A DNA stretch of 59,350 bases from Chelatococcus reniformis. GTDB lineage: Bacteria; Pseudomonadota; Alphaproteobacteria; Rhizobiales; Beijerinckiaceae. The position numbers and the translations under genes are program-made. Of this stretch, positions 16,037 through 25,711 are shown piece by piece (within the stretch, counting starts at the first letter, position 1; every line of letters starts with the position of its first letter). Below the pieces are notes generated by a model that saw nothing but the letters and a program-made list of their open reading frames with translations, was not told the origin of the DNA and did not search any database. The DNA lies in assembly GCF_014640075.1 (NCBI RefSeq), contig NZ_BMGG01000014.1:359-59708 (forward strand), read 5' to 3'.

Positions 16037-17590
16037 TCAGGCCGCGAGTGCCGCCCGCCGCGGGCTGACGAGGTGCTCCTTGAGCACCGTATCGGAGCCG
16101 TCGACCTCCCGGAGCAGCACGTCGTAGCTCCACAGATCGGCCAGGTGCTGCAAGACGCGCTTCAGGTCCGTCTCGGCGAGCAGGCCGCCGTTCACCACGG
16201 TGTGGCGCAGAATGAGACGCCGGTCACCGGCGAGATCGACATCGACGATCTCGATGTGCGCGTCGATCCAGCCGACGTCATACTGGCGCGACAGCTGGCG
16301 GCGGATGCGCCGGTAGCCGCGCTCGTCGTGGATCGACCCGATCTTCATGCCCGCCTTGTCCGCGGGGTCGTCATTGAGATGGAACATGCGCATGCGCCGC
16401 ATCAGATGCGGGCTGAGAAACTGGGCGACGAAGCTTTCGTCGCGGTAATTGGCCCACAGGTCGCGCAGCACCGCCATCGCATCGCCCGTGCCGGCGATGT
16501 CGGGAAACCATTCCCGGTCCTCGTCCTGCGGCTGGGTGACGATGCGCTCGATGTCCTGCATCATCGCGAAGCCGAGCGCATAGGGGTTGAGGCCGGAATA
16601 GCGGGGATCGTCGTATCCCGGCTGGAACACGACGTTGGTGTGCGACTTCAGGAACTCCAGAAAATCGCCATCGCCGATGGCGCCCAGCTGGTGCAGGCGG
16701 TTCATGACGCGATAGTGGACATAGGTCGCCGTCCCCTCGTTCATGACCTTGGTCTGCCCCTGCGGGTAGAAGTACTGGGCGACATGCCTGACGATGCGCA
16801 GCAGTTCGCGCTGCCACGGCGCCAGCCGCGGCGCCGCCTTCTCCAGGAAGTAGAGGATGTTCTCCTGGGGCAGGCCGGCCAGGGAGCGGCGGCGCTCCGC
16901 CTCCAGGTCGGGCGTCGCTCGCGCCGCGCCAGCCGGCAGGGTGCGCCAGAGATCGTTGAAGATGCGCTCGTTGTGCGCCTGGCGATCGCGTTCGCGCCGC
17001 TCCTCCTGGCGCAGGTCGAGCTTCTTCTTGCCGGCATAGCGGTGGACGCCGTGCGACATCAGCGCATGCGCCGCATCGAGGGTGCGCTCCACCGCGGCCG
17101 GCCCATAGCGCTCCTCGCAGCGGGCCACGTAGTTCTTGGCGAAGTCCAGATAGTCGAGGATGCCCTCGGCGTCGGTCCACAGCTTGAACAGATAGTTGTT
17201 CTTGAAGAAGTGGTTATGTCCGAACGCGGCATGTGCGATGACGAGCGTGTGCATGGTCGCCGTGTTCTCCTCCATGAGGTAGGAGATGCAGGGCGAGCTG
17301 TTGATGACGATCTCGTAGGCGAGCCCCATCAGGCCCTTGCGGTAGAAGGCCTGCTGGTGGGCGAAATGCTTGCCGAACGACCAGTGCTTGTAGAACAGCG
17401 GCATGCCGATCGAGGAATACGCGTCGAGCATCTGCTCGGCCGTGATCACCTCGATCTGATTGGGATAGATGTCGAGCCCGAGCTCGGACACGCCCACCGT
17501 GTGGCAGGCATCGTAGACGCGCTGCAAGGTGGCGAAGTCCCAATCGGCCCCCTGGAAAAGCCGCTCCATGCTCGTGACGGCCATGCTCAC
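16037..17590 (-). CDS. SpoVR family protein
   Basis: 517 aa, last gene of the prkA-yeaH-spoVR operon. Characteristic SpoVR segments: ELGLDIYPNQIEVITAEQML, YKHWSFGKHFAHQQAFYRKG, GLAYEIVINSSPCISYLMEE, AHAAFGHNHFFKNNYLF, and QTKVMNEGTATYVHYRVMNR. In B. subtilis SpoVR acts in spore cortex formation, but in non-sporulating proteobacteria the gene is always found with prkA and yeaH and its activity is unknown. The invariant His/Glu clusters suggest a metal site. Separated from yeaH by 17 bp. Confidence 0.95.
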   Translation of the reverse strand: MSMAVTSMERLFQGADWDFATLQRVYDACHTVGVSELGLDIYPNQIEVITAEQMLDAYSSIGMPLFYKHWSFGKHFAHQQAFYRKGLMGLAYEIVINSSPCISYLMEENTATMHTLVIAHAAFGHNHFFKNNYLFKLWTDAEGILDYLDFAKNYVARCEERYGPAAVERTLDAAHALMSHGVHRYAGKKKLDLRQEERRERDRQAHNERIFNDLWRTLPAGAARATPDLEAERRRSLAGLPQENILYFLEKAAPRLAPWQRELLRIVRHVAQYFYPQGQTKVMNEGTATYVHYRVMNRLHQLGAIGDGDFLEFLKSHTNVVFQPGYDDPRYSGLNPYALGFAMMQDIERIVTQPQDEDREWFPDIAGTGDAMAVLRDLWANYRDESFVAQFLSPHLMRRMRMFHLNDDPADKAGMKIGSIHDERGYRRIRRQLSRQYDVGWIDAHIEIVDVDLAGDRRLILRHTVVNGGLLAETDLKRVLQHLADLWSYDVLLREVDGSDTVLKEHLVSPRRAALAA

Positions 17591-17607
17591 AGCCCCCTCA
17601 GAACCGA

Positions 17608-18864
17608 CTACGCCGCACGACGCTGGAACAGCTCGTGGAACACCGGATAGATCTCCGTCCGGCTACAGACCCGGCGCAAAGACAGCAGCGGCCACTGCGT
17701 ATTGATGCGCTCGTAGAGGGTCCACAGCGACGAGCCGGAGACCGGCGAGCTGCCCATCTCGTCGACCTCCAGATAGGCGAAGTACTGGCAGACCGGCAGG
17801 ATGACGTCGTTCATCAATTGCTCGGTCGCAGCCGCGTCCGAATAGGAGTTGTCGCCATCCGAAGCCTGCGCCGCGTAGATGTTCCAGTCGGCCGGCGGAT
17901 AGCGCTCGGCCACCACCTGCTGCATGGCCAGCAGCGCGCTCGATACCTGGGTGCCGCCGGTCGCCGGGCTGTGGAAGAAGGTGTCCTCGTCCACCTCCTC
18001 GGCACGGTCCGTGTGGCGGATGAAGACGATCTCGACCTGTCGGTACTGCCGGACGAGAAAAATGTAGAGCAGCATGTAGAAGCGCTTGGCGAGGTCCTTC
18101 ATGTGCTCCGACATGGAGCTGGACACGTCCATGAGGCAGAACATGACCGCCTGTGCCACCGGCTTCGGCTCGTTCTCGAAGTAACGGTAGCGAATGTCGA
18201 TCGGATCGATATAGGGAATCCGCCGCACCTTCGACTGCAGCGCCTTGACCTCGGCTTCCAGCGTCAGGCGGCGCTCGTCGTCATCGCAATCGGCGATCTC
18301 GGCATTCAGTCGCTCCAGGGTGTCCTGTTTGGGGCGGTGCAGGGCCACCCGTCGCATCATGGCGAGCCGCATGGTGCGGTTGACCGCGATGTTGGCGGGG
18401 GAGCCGACCACGGCGTAGCCGGCCCGCACGGGCTTGACCTGATCGGCGTTGGCCAGCTTCGTCTTAGCCAGGTCGGGCAGTTCCAGATCGTCGAGGAACA
18501 GGTCGAGAAATTCATCGCGCGACAGGATGAAGCGGAAGGCGTCCTCCCCGTCTCCACTGCCGCCCTCCCGCGGGTCACCACCCCCGCCCCCGTCGGGCCG
18601 GGGAATGACGTCACCCTCGATGAAGTGCTTGTTGCCGGGCAGAATATGCTCGCGCACGCCCTTGGCGCCGCGGTGCAGGCGCGGCTCCTCCAGACCGTCG
18701 AGTGGAATGCTGATTTCCCCGCCCTCCAGGATGTCCTGGATATTGCGCCCCTGGGCGGACTTGGCCACAGCGCGTTGCACCAGCGCCTTGGCCCGCCGCA
18801 GGAACTTCTGCCGATTCTCCAGGCTTTTACCGCCTGGATTCAAGCGCCGGTCGACAATGTGCAT
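17608..18864 (-). CDS. yeaH: YeaH/YhbH family (DUF444) protein with VWA-like domain
   Basis: 418 aa. Basic N-terminus (IVDRRLNPGGKSLENRQKFL), a Gly-rich linker (DGGGGGDPREGGSGDGE) near 90-106, then a von Willebrand A-like domain whose MIDAS motif is FCLMDVSSSMSEHMKD near 245-260 with TGGTQVSSAL as the Thr-containing loop. In E. coli YeaH is the partner of the YeaG (PrkA) kinase and is induced in stationary phase and nitrogen starvation. Lies 21 bp downstream of prkA. Confidence 0.95.
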   Translation of the reverse strand: MHIVDRRLNPGGKSLENRQKFLRRAKALVQRAVAKSAQGRNIQDILEGGEISIPLDGLEEPRLHRGAKGVREHILPGNKHFIEGDVIPRPDGGGGGDPREGGSGDGEDAFRFILSRDEFLDLFLDDLELPDLAKTKLANADQVKPVRAGYAVVGSPANIAVNRTMRLAMMRRVALHRPKQDTLERLNAEIADCDDDERRLTLEAEVKALQSKVRRIPYIDPIDIRYRYFENEPKPVAQAVMFCLMDVSSSMSEHMKDLAKRFYMLLYIFLVRQYRQVEIVFIRHTDRAEEVDEDTFFHSPATGGTQVSSALLAMQQVVAERYPPADWNIYAAQASDGDNSYSDAAATEQLMNDVILPVCQYFAYLEVDEMGSSPVSGSSLWTLYERINTQWPLLSLRRVCSRTEIYPVFHELFQRRAA

Positions 18865-18885
18865 TCCCGCTCTCTTGGTTACCGC

Positions 18886-20829
18886 TCAGCCGGCCTGCTT
18901 CACCCGCATGTACCACTCAACGAGGCGGCGGACCTGCCGCTCGGTGTAACCGCGCGACGTCATGCGTTCGACGAACTCGCCGTGCTTCTTCTCCGTATCG
19001 CCGTCCTTCTTGGACCCGAAGGAGATCACGGGGAGCAGATCCTCGACCTGCGAGAACATGCGCTTCTCGATGACCTCCCGGATCTTCTCGTAGCTGGTCC
19101 AGCTCGGATTGCGGCCGGCATTGTTGGCCCGTGAGCGCAGGCAGAATTTGACGATCTCGTTGCGGAAATCCTTGGGGTTGGCGATGCCGGCCGGCTTCTC
19201 GACCTTTGTCAGCTCCTGGTTGAGCAATTCGCGATCGAGCAACTGCCCTGTGTCGGGATCCTTGAAGTCCACGTCCTCGATCCAGGCGTCGGCGTAGTCG
19301 ACGTATCGATCGAACAGGTTCTGGCCGTAGTCGGAGTAGGATTCCAGATAGGCCTTCTGGATCTCGTGCCCGATGAACTCGGCGTAGCGCGGCGCCAGCT
19401 CGCTCTTGATGAACTCGAGATACTGCTTCTCGGTCTCGTCGCGCAGCTGTTCGCGGCGAATGGCCTGCTCCAGCACGTACATGAGGTGCACCGCATCGGC
19501 GCCGACCTCGGTCGTATCGTGATTGAACGTGGCCGCCAGCACCTTGAAGGCAAAACGGGTGGAGACCCCCTCCATGCCCTCGTCCACGCCCGCCGAGTCC
19601 CGGTACTCCTGCACGCTGCGCGCCTTCGGGTCCGTCTCCTTGAGGCTCTCGCCGTCGTAGACGCGCATCTTGGCGTAGGGCGTCGAGTTCTCGTGCTTGG
19701 CAAGCCGCGACAGCACCGAGAAGCGCGCCATGATCTCCAGCGTCGCCGGCGCGCAGGGTGCCTCGCTGAGCTCCGAGGTCTTGATCAGCTTCTCGTAGAT
19801 CTTCTGCTCCTCGGTGACCCGCAGGCAGTACGGCACCTTGACGACGCAGATTCGGTCGAGGAACGCCTCGTTGTTCTTGTTGCCCTTGAAGCTCTTCCAC
19901 TCGGCCTCGTTGGAGTGCGCCAGGATGATGCCGGAGAAGGGGATCGCGCCGATGTTTTCGGTGCCGATGTAGTTGCCTTCCTGCGTCGCCGTCAGCAGCG
20001 GATGCAGCATCTTGATCGGCGCCTTGAACATCTCCACGAACTCGAGGATGCCTTGGTTGGCGCGGTTGAGGCCGCCCGAGTAGCTGTAGGCGTCGGGATC
20101 GTTCTGGGCCAAACTCTCCAGCTTGCGGATGTCGACCTTGCCGACGAGCGAGGAGATGTCCTGATTGTTCTCGTCGCCCGGCTCGGTCTTGGCAATGGCG
20201 ACCTGGCGCAGGCGCGACGGCTGGATCTTGGCCACGCGGAAGCGCGAGATGTCGCCGTCGAAGGCTTCGATCCGCTTCAGGCACCAGGGGCTCATCAGCC
20301 CGCTCAGACGTCGCACCGGGATGCCGAAGCGCTCCTCGATCATCGGCCCCATCGTCACCGGATCGAACAGGTTCAGCGGGCTCTCGAACACCGGGCTGAG
20401 CTCGTCACCAGCCTTCAGCACGTAGATCGGGTGCTCCTCCATAAGCGTCTTGAGCCGCTCGGCCAGCGAGGATTTGCCGCCCCCGACCGGCCCCAGCAGG
20501 TAGAGGATCTGCTTGCGCTCCTCGAGCCCCTGAGCCGCGTGCCGGAAGAACGAGACGATCCGCTCGATCGTCTCCTCCATGCCGTAGAAGCCGGCGAAGG
20601 CCGGGTAGACGCGGATCGTCCGATTCAGGAAGATGCGACCGAGGCGTGCATCCCTGGACGTGTCGATCAGCTCCGGCTCTCCCATGGCGGCGAGCAGGCG
20701 CTCCGCGGCATTGGCATAAAGCAGCGGATCGTCCCGGCACGCCTCCAGGTAATCCGAAAGCGTCATTTCAGTCGCGCGCCGCGCCTCGAAGGCGCGCGCG
20801 TACGAGTTGAACAGCGATTCTTCGAACAT
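18886..20829 (-). CDS. prkA: PrkA/YeaG AAA+ serine protein kinase
   Basis: 647 aa from the ATG at 20829 (MFEESLFNSYARAF, the conserved family start). N-terminal AAA+ module with Walker A GPVGGGKSS at 113-121 and an AAA+ PrkA domain through ~380; a C-terminal kinase-like domain follows (to WYMRVKQAG). PrkA/YeaG was described as a Ser/Thr kinase, and B. subtilis PrkA has been reported to have protease activity. First gene of the operon with yeaH and spoVR; a 360-bp upstream region carries a candidate stress promoter. A longer in-frame extension upstream lacks family similarity. Confidence 0.96.
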   Translation of the reverse strand: MFEESLFNSYARAFEARRATEMTLSDYLEACRDDPLLYANAAERLLAAMGEPELIDTSRDARLGRIFLNRTIRVYPAFAGFYGMEETIERIVSFFRHAAQGLEERKQILYLLGPVGGGKSSLAERLKTLMEEHPIYVLKAGDELSPVFESPLNLFDPVTMGPMIEERFGIPVRRLSGLMSPWCLKRIEAFDGDISRFRVAKIQPSRLRQVAIAKTEPGDENNQDISSLVGKVDIRKLESLAQNDPDAYSYSGGLNRANQGILEFVEMFKAPIKMLHPLLTATQEGNYIGTENIGAIPFSGIILAHSNEAEWKSFKGNKNNEAFLDRICVVKVPYCLRVTEEQKIYEKLIKTSELSEAPCAPATLEIMARFSVLSRLAKHENSTPYAKMRVYDGESLKETDPKARSVQEYRDSAGVDEGMEGVSTRFAFKVLAATFNHDTTEVGADAVHLMYVLEQAIRREQLRDETEKQYLEFIKSELAPRYAEFIGHEIQKAYLESYSDYGQNLFDRYVDYADAWIEDVDFKDPDTGQLLDRELLNQELTKVEKPAGIANPKDFRNEIVKFCLRSRANNAGRNPSWTSYEKIREVIEKRMFSQVEDLLPVISFGSKKDGDTEKKHGEFVERMTSRGYTERQVRRLVEWYMRVKQAG

Positions 20830-21191
20830 GGCGCCTCTGCGTATCACTCTTGCAATATACGTCGGCATCAGATACGGGGACGCAAGTCCTGGTGCGTCAC
20901 TCTGCGACTTTTGCCCCTTGGGGCCTATTGCACCCGCACTCGGGCGGCGCAGCAACGCATTTAAACGTGCGATCCCGCGTTTTTGTTCAGGCACATGCAC
21001 AAAAGATGTGCATATCTGGCTTTTCCAGAGCACAGTGTCGCAGTGGCCACGGCAACTTCGCCACGGCCGCGTGCCAAATTTCCGAAAAATGCCGATGTCA
21101 AGGGCTATCTGCGCACGACTTGCCGCATTGAAGCCCTAATATAATCGCGAGTCGGAGCGATTGAGACGCCTCGAAATCAGCTGGTCGCGCG
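20830..21191. other. prkA upstream region, 362 bp without a gene
   Basis: No credible ORF. It contains a candidate EcfG-like element (20964-20989), the inverted pair ATGCACAAAAGATGTGCAT (20995-21013, arms ATGCACA/TGTGCAT) and local AT-rich patches. The length suggests complex control of the prkA operon. Confidence 0.5.
20964..20989 (-). promoter_or_regulatory. Candidate EcfG-like promoter for prkA
   Basis: Minus strand reads TGAAC, 17 bases, CGTT: four of five -35 bases and a perfect -10 at allowed spacing. It would give a ~130-nt leader before the prkA ATG. One mismatch and genome-wide chance frequency make this tentative. Confidence 0.35.
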
Positions 21192-21701
21192 TCAGCCGAA
21201 CCGCGCGCGTAGCGCCTCGAAGCGTTGCACCTGGTCGGGTTCGAGCTCCCGTTCGGCATTGCGGCCGACGAACACCTTGAACATGGCCTCACCATCGCCG
21301 TTCACGAAGACGAGGGAGCAGGACCGGCGGCCGAAGAACGGGCGGTCGACGAAGTAGATGGCCACGCAGCGGTCGGCCCGCAGGTGGCCGCCGATGGGGC
21401 TGTCGCCGTGAATATTGAAGTAGCCGCGGCCGAAGTTGCCGGGGGGAATCGTCCCGCGGGTCTCGAACACACCGTCCCTGGTATGGACGATGAAGGTGAT
21501 GGAGCCCCACTGCACCAGATCGGCCCACACGCCCTCGAAGCGCGCGCCCTCGACCGCCACCGCCTGGCCGGTGGGCAGACAGTCGAGGACGGTGCGCAGC
21601 GGCACCCCATGGGTCTCGGCCAGCGCCTCCAGCACGCCGTCGGGCTTCTCGGCGATCGCTGCCTTGAGGGTTTCGGTCGAACCGGCTGCGGGCATGTGCA
21701 T
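21192..21701 (-). CDS. hutX: HutX-like heme carrier protein
   Basis: 169 aa. The pattern EKPDGVLEALAETHGVPLRT, GARFEGVWADLVQWGSITFI, ETRGTIPPGNFGRGYFNIHG, LRADRCVAIYFVDRPFFGR and FKVFVGRN matches HutX/HuvX, the cytosolic heme-trafficking protein that hands heme to HutZ. GGAGG lies nine bases before the ATG at 21701, fixing the start. No other heme-uptake genes are nearby, so it may serve general heme handling. Confidence 0.88.
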   Translation of the reverse strand: MHMPAAGSTETLKAAIAEKPDGVLEALAETHGVPLRTVLDCLPTGQAVAVEGARFEGVWADLVQWGSITFIVHTRDGVFETRGTIPPGNFGRGYFNIHGDSPIGGHLRADRCVAIYFVDRPFFGRRSCSLVFVNGDGEAMFKVFVGRNAERELEPDQVQRFEALRARFG

Positions 21702-21765
21702 GGATTGAGCCTCCGTCCGCGCGCGAATGACCATGAACGACCGTCCCCGTCAAACGCGGCCACGG

Positions 21766-21933
21766 TCAGAGCAGGGCGGCCAGCAAGTCGGCGACGCCCT
21801 CGCTGAGCACGGCGCCGGCTTTGGCTGCCATGGCGAGCATCGCCGCGGCAGCGATCAGCCCGGCGATCGCCGCCGTGCCTGCGACCAGCGGCACGAGGTG
21901 GTGATGGCGGTGGATGACGGAATGGATGATCAT
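21766..21933 (-). CDS. Small Ala-rich membrane protein under a CtrA box
   Basis: 55 aa: MIIHSVIHRHHHLVPLVAGT with a His cluster, then one long Ala-rich hydrophobic helix (AAIAGLIAAAAMLAMAAKAG) and an acidic/hydrophobic tail. GAGGGCAG lies upstream of the ATG. A perfect CtrA-type site begins 21 bp before the start codon. No family recognised. Confidence 0.5.
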   Translation of the reverse strand: MIIHSVIHRHHHLVPLVAGTAAIAGLIAAAAMLAMAAKAGAVLSEGVADLLAALL

Positions 21934-21953
21934 GGCCGTCTGCCCTCGCAACG

Positions 21954-21970
21954 TTAAGCAAAGGTTAACC
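21954..21970. promoter_or_regulatory. CtrA binding site (TTAA-N7-TTAACC)
   Basis: TTAAGCAAAGGTTAACC matches the full alphaproteobacterial CtrA consensus TTAA-N7-TTAAC on the plus strand and also reads TTAA-N7-TTAAC on the minus strand. It lies just upstream of the small minus-strand gene and 237 bp before SCO1, so it could regulate either. Confidence 0.6.
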
Positions 21971-22206
21971 ACGGGCGAGTGCGGGGCGCGTGCGCTGGAG
22001 CACCCGGGACGGCGGCCGTGCGGTTCAACGCGTTGCACCCTGCGCCCACCGCTGCGCAGGCCGTCGATGCGACGATACGGCGCCGCAGGCGCGAGCGACG
22101 GCGCTCCAATTTCGCCCAACTGGCGGCTAAAGTGCGGTGCTTCATCGGCTTACGCAGGCAGGCCCACATCGCGCCGGAGGCCCGCCCGTCGGAGGATCGC
22201 TCGCCC

Positions 22207-22800
22207 ATGCCGGCCCTGACCCAGCGGCGCATCGCGCTTCCGCTCGCCTGTTTCGTGCTCGGCCTCGTCATGCTGGGCGGCCTACTCGCCTACGTGATGA
22301 CGCAAAGCCCCTCGTCTGCCGGCGGCGGCGTCGGCGGTCCCTTCACCCTCACCGATCAGAACGGCGATGCTGTGAGCGACGCGAGCCTGCGCGGCGAGCC
22401 GTTCCTGGTCTTCTTCGGTTTCACCCACTGCCCCGACGTCTGCCCGACCACGCTCTTTGACGCCTCCGAGATGCTGCGCGCGCTCGGTCCGTCGGCCAAG
22501 GCCAAGGTCCTCTTCGTCTCGGTCGATCCGCAGCGGGACACGCCGGAGGTCCTGAAAAGCTACCTCGGCAGCTTCGATCCGCGCATCGTCGGGCTGACCG
22601 GCTCCCAGGAGGCGGTCGACGCCATGGCCAAGGCCTATCGGGTCTATGCCCGCAAGGTGCCGCTGAAGGATGGCGATTACACCATGGATCATACCGCCTT
22701 GGTGTATCTCATGGATCGGACGGGTCGTTTCGTCGGCGGCTTCGATCTCAAGCGCGCGCCGGCGGCCGCGGCCGCGGAGTACCAGCGCTACCTCTCGTGA
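22207..22800 (+). CDS. SCO1/SenC family copper chaperone
   Basis: 197 aa. One N-terminal anchor helix (LPLACFVLGLVMLGGLLAYV), then a thioredoxin-like domain exposed to the periplasm with copper-binding CPDVC (C75/C79) and the distal His in TMDHTALVYLMD near 165. SCO proteins deliver copper to the CuA site of cytochrome c oxidase or act as thiol reductants. GGAGG lies about ten bases before the ATG at 22207. No oxidase genes are adjacent. Confidence 0.93.
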   Translation: MPALTQRRIALPLACFVLGLVMLGGLLAYVMTQSPSSAGGGVGGPFTLTDQNGDAVSDASLRGEPFLVFFGFTHCPDVCPTTLFDASEMLRALGPSAKAKVLFVSVDPQRDTPEVLKSYLGSFDPRIVGLTGSQEAVDAMAKAYRVYARKVPLKDGDYTMDHTALVYLMDRTGRFVGGFDLKRAPAAAAAEYQRYLS

Positions 22801-22989
22801 GTGCCGGCGGGCTTTGCGCAAAGCGCCTCAGACTCGAAGGGATTTGGGCATTCCGCCAGTGGACGCACCCATCGAACGGCGAAAGGCTCTCGCCCATGAC
22901 GCCGCCGGGATAACGGCGTATTGCTTTCCGGGCTCGGAGCGAACTTGCCTCCGGCCGCTGTCCCGCAGCCGCCCTTGCACAGGCAACGG

Positions 22990-23838
22990 ATGACCAGATT
23001 CCCGGCCCTTCGGTTGCTGTCGCTCGCCGTGGCAGCCGTCCTGCTTGCCGCTGTGAACGGCGTCGCTGCCGAAAGCGTCGCCATCCCCAACTTCTGGGAT
23101 CCGAAGTCCCGCCTCGACAAGCCGGACCTCGCCGGCATCCGCACCATCCGCTTCCTTACCGACGACGAGTTCCCGCCTCTCCACTTCGCCAACCCCGACG
23201 GCCGGCCGGTGGGCTTCTCCGTCGACCTCGCGCGCGCCGCCTGCGACAAGCTGCGGGTCGCCTGCACCATCCAGACGCGGCGGTTCGATACCCTGCTCAC
23301 GGCGCTCGAGGAGAAGCGGGGCGACGCGATCGCCGCCGCCATCCCGATCGCGCCGGCGCTGCTGGATCGCTTTTCAGTGACCCGTCCTTACCATCGCACG
23401 CCGGCGCGCTTTGCCGTGCGCGAAAGGGCCGGGCTGCCCGCCCCCAGCGTACAGAGCCTCGCCACGCATACGGTCGGCGTGGTGCAGGGTTCTGCCCACG
23501 AAGCCTACCTCAAGGCTTTCTTCGACGGCGCCAGGATCACGCCGTTTCCGGACATGGGGGCGGCCCAGGCAGCGCTGAAGGCGAGCCAGGTCGACTATCT
23601 GTTCGGCGACGGCATGTCCCTCTCGATCTGGCTCGGCGGACGCAGCGCCGAGGGGTGCTGCGCCTTCGCCGGCGGCCCCTATCTATCGCAACGCTTTTTC
23701 GGCGAGGGCGTCGGCTTCGTCGTGCGGCGCGACGACCTCCAGCTGCAGCGGGCGCTCGATTATGCGCTGCAGGCCCTGTGGGACGACGGCACCTATGCCG
23801 ACCTCTACCTGCGCTATTTCCCGATCAGCTTCTATTGA
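22990..23838 (+). CDS. Periplasmic solute-binding protein, family 3
   Basis: 282 aa with a signal peptide (PALRLLSLAVAAVLLAAVNG, cleavage near AAE) and a bilobed SBP_bac_3 fold: IRFLTDDEFPPLHFANPDGR, VGFSVDLARAACDKLRVAC, the MGAAQAALKASQVDYLFGDG hinge region and a C-terminal ALWDDGTYADLYLRYF motif typical of amino-acid binders. No permease or ATPase is linked, so it is an orphan binding protein or sensor-type domain. Start set at 22990 because the signal peptide begins there. Confidence 0.88.
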   Translation: MTRFPALRLLSLAVAAVLLAAVNGVAAESVAIPNFWDPKSRLDKPDLAGIRTIRFLTDDEFPPLHFANPDGRPVGFSVDLARAACDKLRVACTIQTRRFDTLLTALEEKRGDAIAAAIPIAPALLDRFSVTRPYHRTPARFAVRERAGLPAPSVQSLATHTVGVVQGSAHEAYLKAFFDGARITPFPDMGAAQAALKASQVDYLFGDGMSLSIWLGGRSAEGCCAFAGGPYLSQRFFGEGVGFVVRRDDLQLQRALDYALQALWDDGTYADLYLRYFPISFY

Positions 23839-23965
23839 GCCGGTTGACGTCCCGGCAGCCAAGCCACATTGAGGACGCAACCGTGCGTCACAGCACTCCC
23901 GTGCATTCCTGGTCGGGCCCCGGCTCGCCGCCGGCCGGCCGCCGGACGATCCAGCCCCTGGACTC

Positions 23966-25711
23966 ATGACGACTTCGAAGATCGACCCGCAGCTGATCGA
24001 AGCTGCCCAGACATCGTCCGCGTGGCCATTCGAGGAGGCACGCAAGCTGGTGGCGCGGCAAGCTGCCAGCGGCAAGGACCACGTTCTCTTTGAGACCGGC
24101 TATGGCCCTTCGGGCCTGCCGCACATCGGCACCTTCGGCGAAGTCGCCCGCACCTCGATGGTCCGTCAGGCCTTCCGCCTGCTCACCGGCGACAGCATCC
24201 CCACGCGGCTGATCGCGTTCTCCGACGACATGGACGGCCTGCGCAAGGTGCCGGACAACGTGCCCGACCGGGCGTTGCTCGCCGCCCACCTCCACAAGCC
24301 GCTCACCGAGGTGCCCGACCCCTTCGGCACGCACCCGAGTTTCGGCCACCACAACAACGCCCGGTTGCGCGCCTTCCTGGACGCCTTCGGCTTCGACTAT
24401 ACCTTCATGTCGGCGACCGAGTGCTACAGATCCGGTATCTTCGACCCGACGCTCAGGCTGATGCTCGAGCGCTACGAAGAGGTGATGGCCATCATGCTGC
24501 CGTCGCTGCGGCAGGAGCGAGCCCAGACCTACTCGCCGTTCCTGCCGATCCACCCTGTCACCGGACACGTCATGCAGGTGCCGATCGACGAGGTGAAGCG
24601 CGATGCGGCGACGCTTGTCTGGCGCGATCCGGAGAGCGGCGAGCGTTACGAGACGCCGGTGACCGGCGGCCACGCCAAGCTGCAGTGGAAGCCCGACTGG
24701 GCCATGCGCTGGGTGGCGCTGGGCGTCGACTACGAGATGGCCGGCAAGGACCTGATCGACTCGGTCAAGCTGTCCGGGCAGATCGTCCGTGCACTCGGCG
24801 CGCCGCCGCCCGAAGGCTTCAACTACGAACTCTTCCTCGACGAGCGCGGCCAGAAGATCTCCAAGTCGAAGGGCAACGGGCTCACCATCGACGAGTGGCT
24901 CGCCTACGGCACACCCGAGAGCCTGGCGCTGTTCATGTACGCCAAGCCGCGCGAGGCCAAGCGGCTCTACTTCGACGTCATCCCGCGTATGGTGGACGAA
25001 TATGGCAGCTTCCTCGACGCCTATGTGCGCCAGGATGTGAAGCAGCGATTGACGAATCCGGTCTGGCACATCCATGCCGGCCGGCCGCCGGCGCCCGAGG
25101 TGCTGAAGCAGCCAGACGCCGCCGCCGGCGGCGCCAAGCCGACGCAGATCTCCTTTTCGCTGCTGCTCAATCTGGCGACCGTTGCCAACGCGGAAAGCAA
25201 GGACGGGCTGTGGGGCTTCCTGAAGCGCTACGCTCCGGAGGCCTCACCGCAGACGCATCCCCGTCTCGATACGCTGGTCGGCTACGCGGTCCGCTACTTC
25301 CAGGACTTCGTGAAGCCGGACAAGGCTTACCGGGCGCCCGACGAGGAGGAGCGGCGCGCCTTGGAGCTGCTGTCGGCCAAGCTCGGCGAGCTGCCGGCGG
25401 GGGCCGGCGCCGAGGCGATCCAGGACGTCGTCTACGACGTCGGCCGCACGGTCCCACGCTACCAGGACTTCAAGGCCAAGGGGGCCACCCCCGAGCGCCC
25501 CGGGGTGTCGAACGCCTGGTTCAACACGCTCTACCAGATCCTCCTCGGCGAGGAGCGCGGACCGCGCTTCGGCTCCTTCGCCGCCATCCTTGGGCTGCCT
25601 GAGACTCGCGCGCTGATCGCTCAGGGTCTGTCGGGCGGCCTGATCGCCGCCCACGACGCCTTTCTGGCCGGCCGCGCCGGCATCCCCTCCCCCAAGGAAG
25701 CAAGGCAATGA
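23966..25711 (+). CDS. lysK: Lysyl-tRNA synthetase, class I (archaeal type)
   Basis: 581 aa class I LysRS, distinct from the class II LysS of most bacteria but usual in alphaproteobacteria. HIGH motif in [13 protein letters not shown] (P-H-I-G at 52-55) and KMSKS-type KISKSKGNG near 297; the family-specific CxxC-type metal sites are not obvious. C-terminal helical domain binds the anticodon. The stop overlaps the next gene's ATG (ATGA), coupling it to an FKBP-type isomerase. Confidence 0.96.
   Translation: MTTSKIDPQLIEAAQTSSAWPFEEARKLVARQAASGKDHVLFETGYGPSGLPHIGTFGEVARTSMVRQAFRLLTGDSIPTRLIAFSDDMDGLRKVPDNVPDRALLAAHLHKPLTEVPDPFGTHPSFGHHNNARLRAFLDAFGFDYTFMSATECYRSGIFDPTLRLMLERYEEVMAIMLPSLRQERAQTYSPFLPIHPVTGHVMQVPIDEVKRDAATLVWRDPESGERYETPVTGGHAKLQWKPDWAMRWVALGVDYEMAGKDLIDSVKLSGQIVRALGAPPPEGFNYELFLDERGQKISKSKGNGLTIDEWLAYGTPESLALFMYAKPREAKRLYFDVIPRMVDEYGSFLDAYVRQDVKQRLTNPVWHIHAGRPPAPEVLKQPDAAAGGAKPTQISFSLLLNLATVANAESKDGLWGFLKRYAPEASPQTHPRLDTLVGYAVRYFQDFVKPDKAYRAPDEEERRALELLSAKLGELPAGAGAEAIQDVVYDVGRTVPRYQDFKAKGATPERPGVSNAWFNTLYQILLGEERGPRFGSFAAILGLPETRALIAQGLSGGLIAAHDAFLAGRAGIPSPKEARQ

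Noticed and set aside
20885-20905. Sigma-54 promoter (GCAC...TTGC on the minus strand) for prkA
   Set aside because: Spacing is off by one and the -24 GG is missing.
16073-20964. Long plus-strand frames opposite spoVR, yeaH and prkA
   Set aside because: All three minus-strand genes are highly conserved; the plus frames are compositional shadows.
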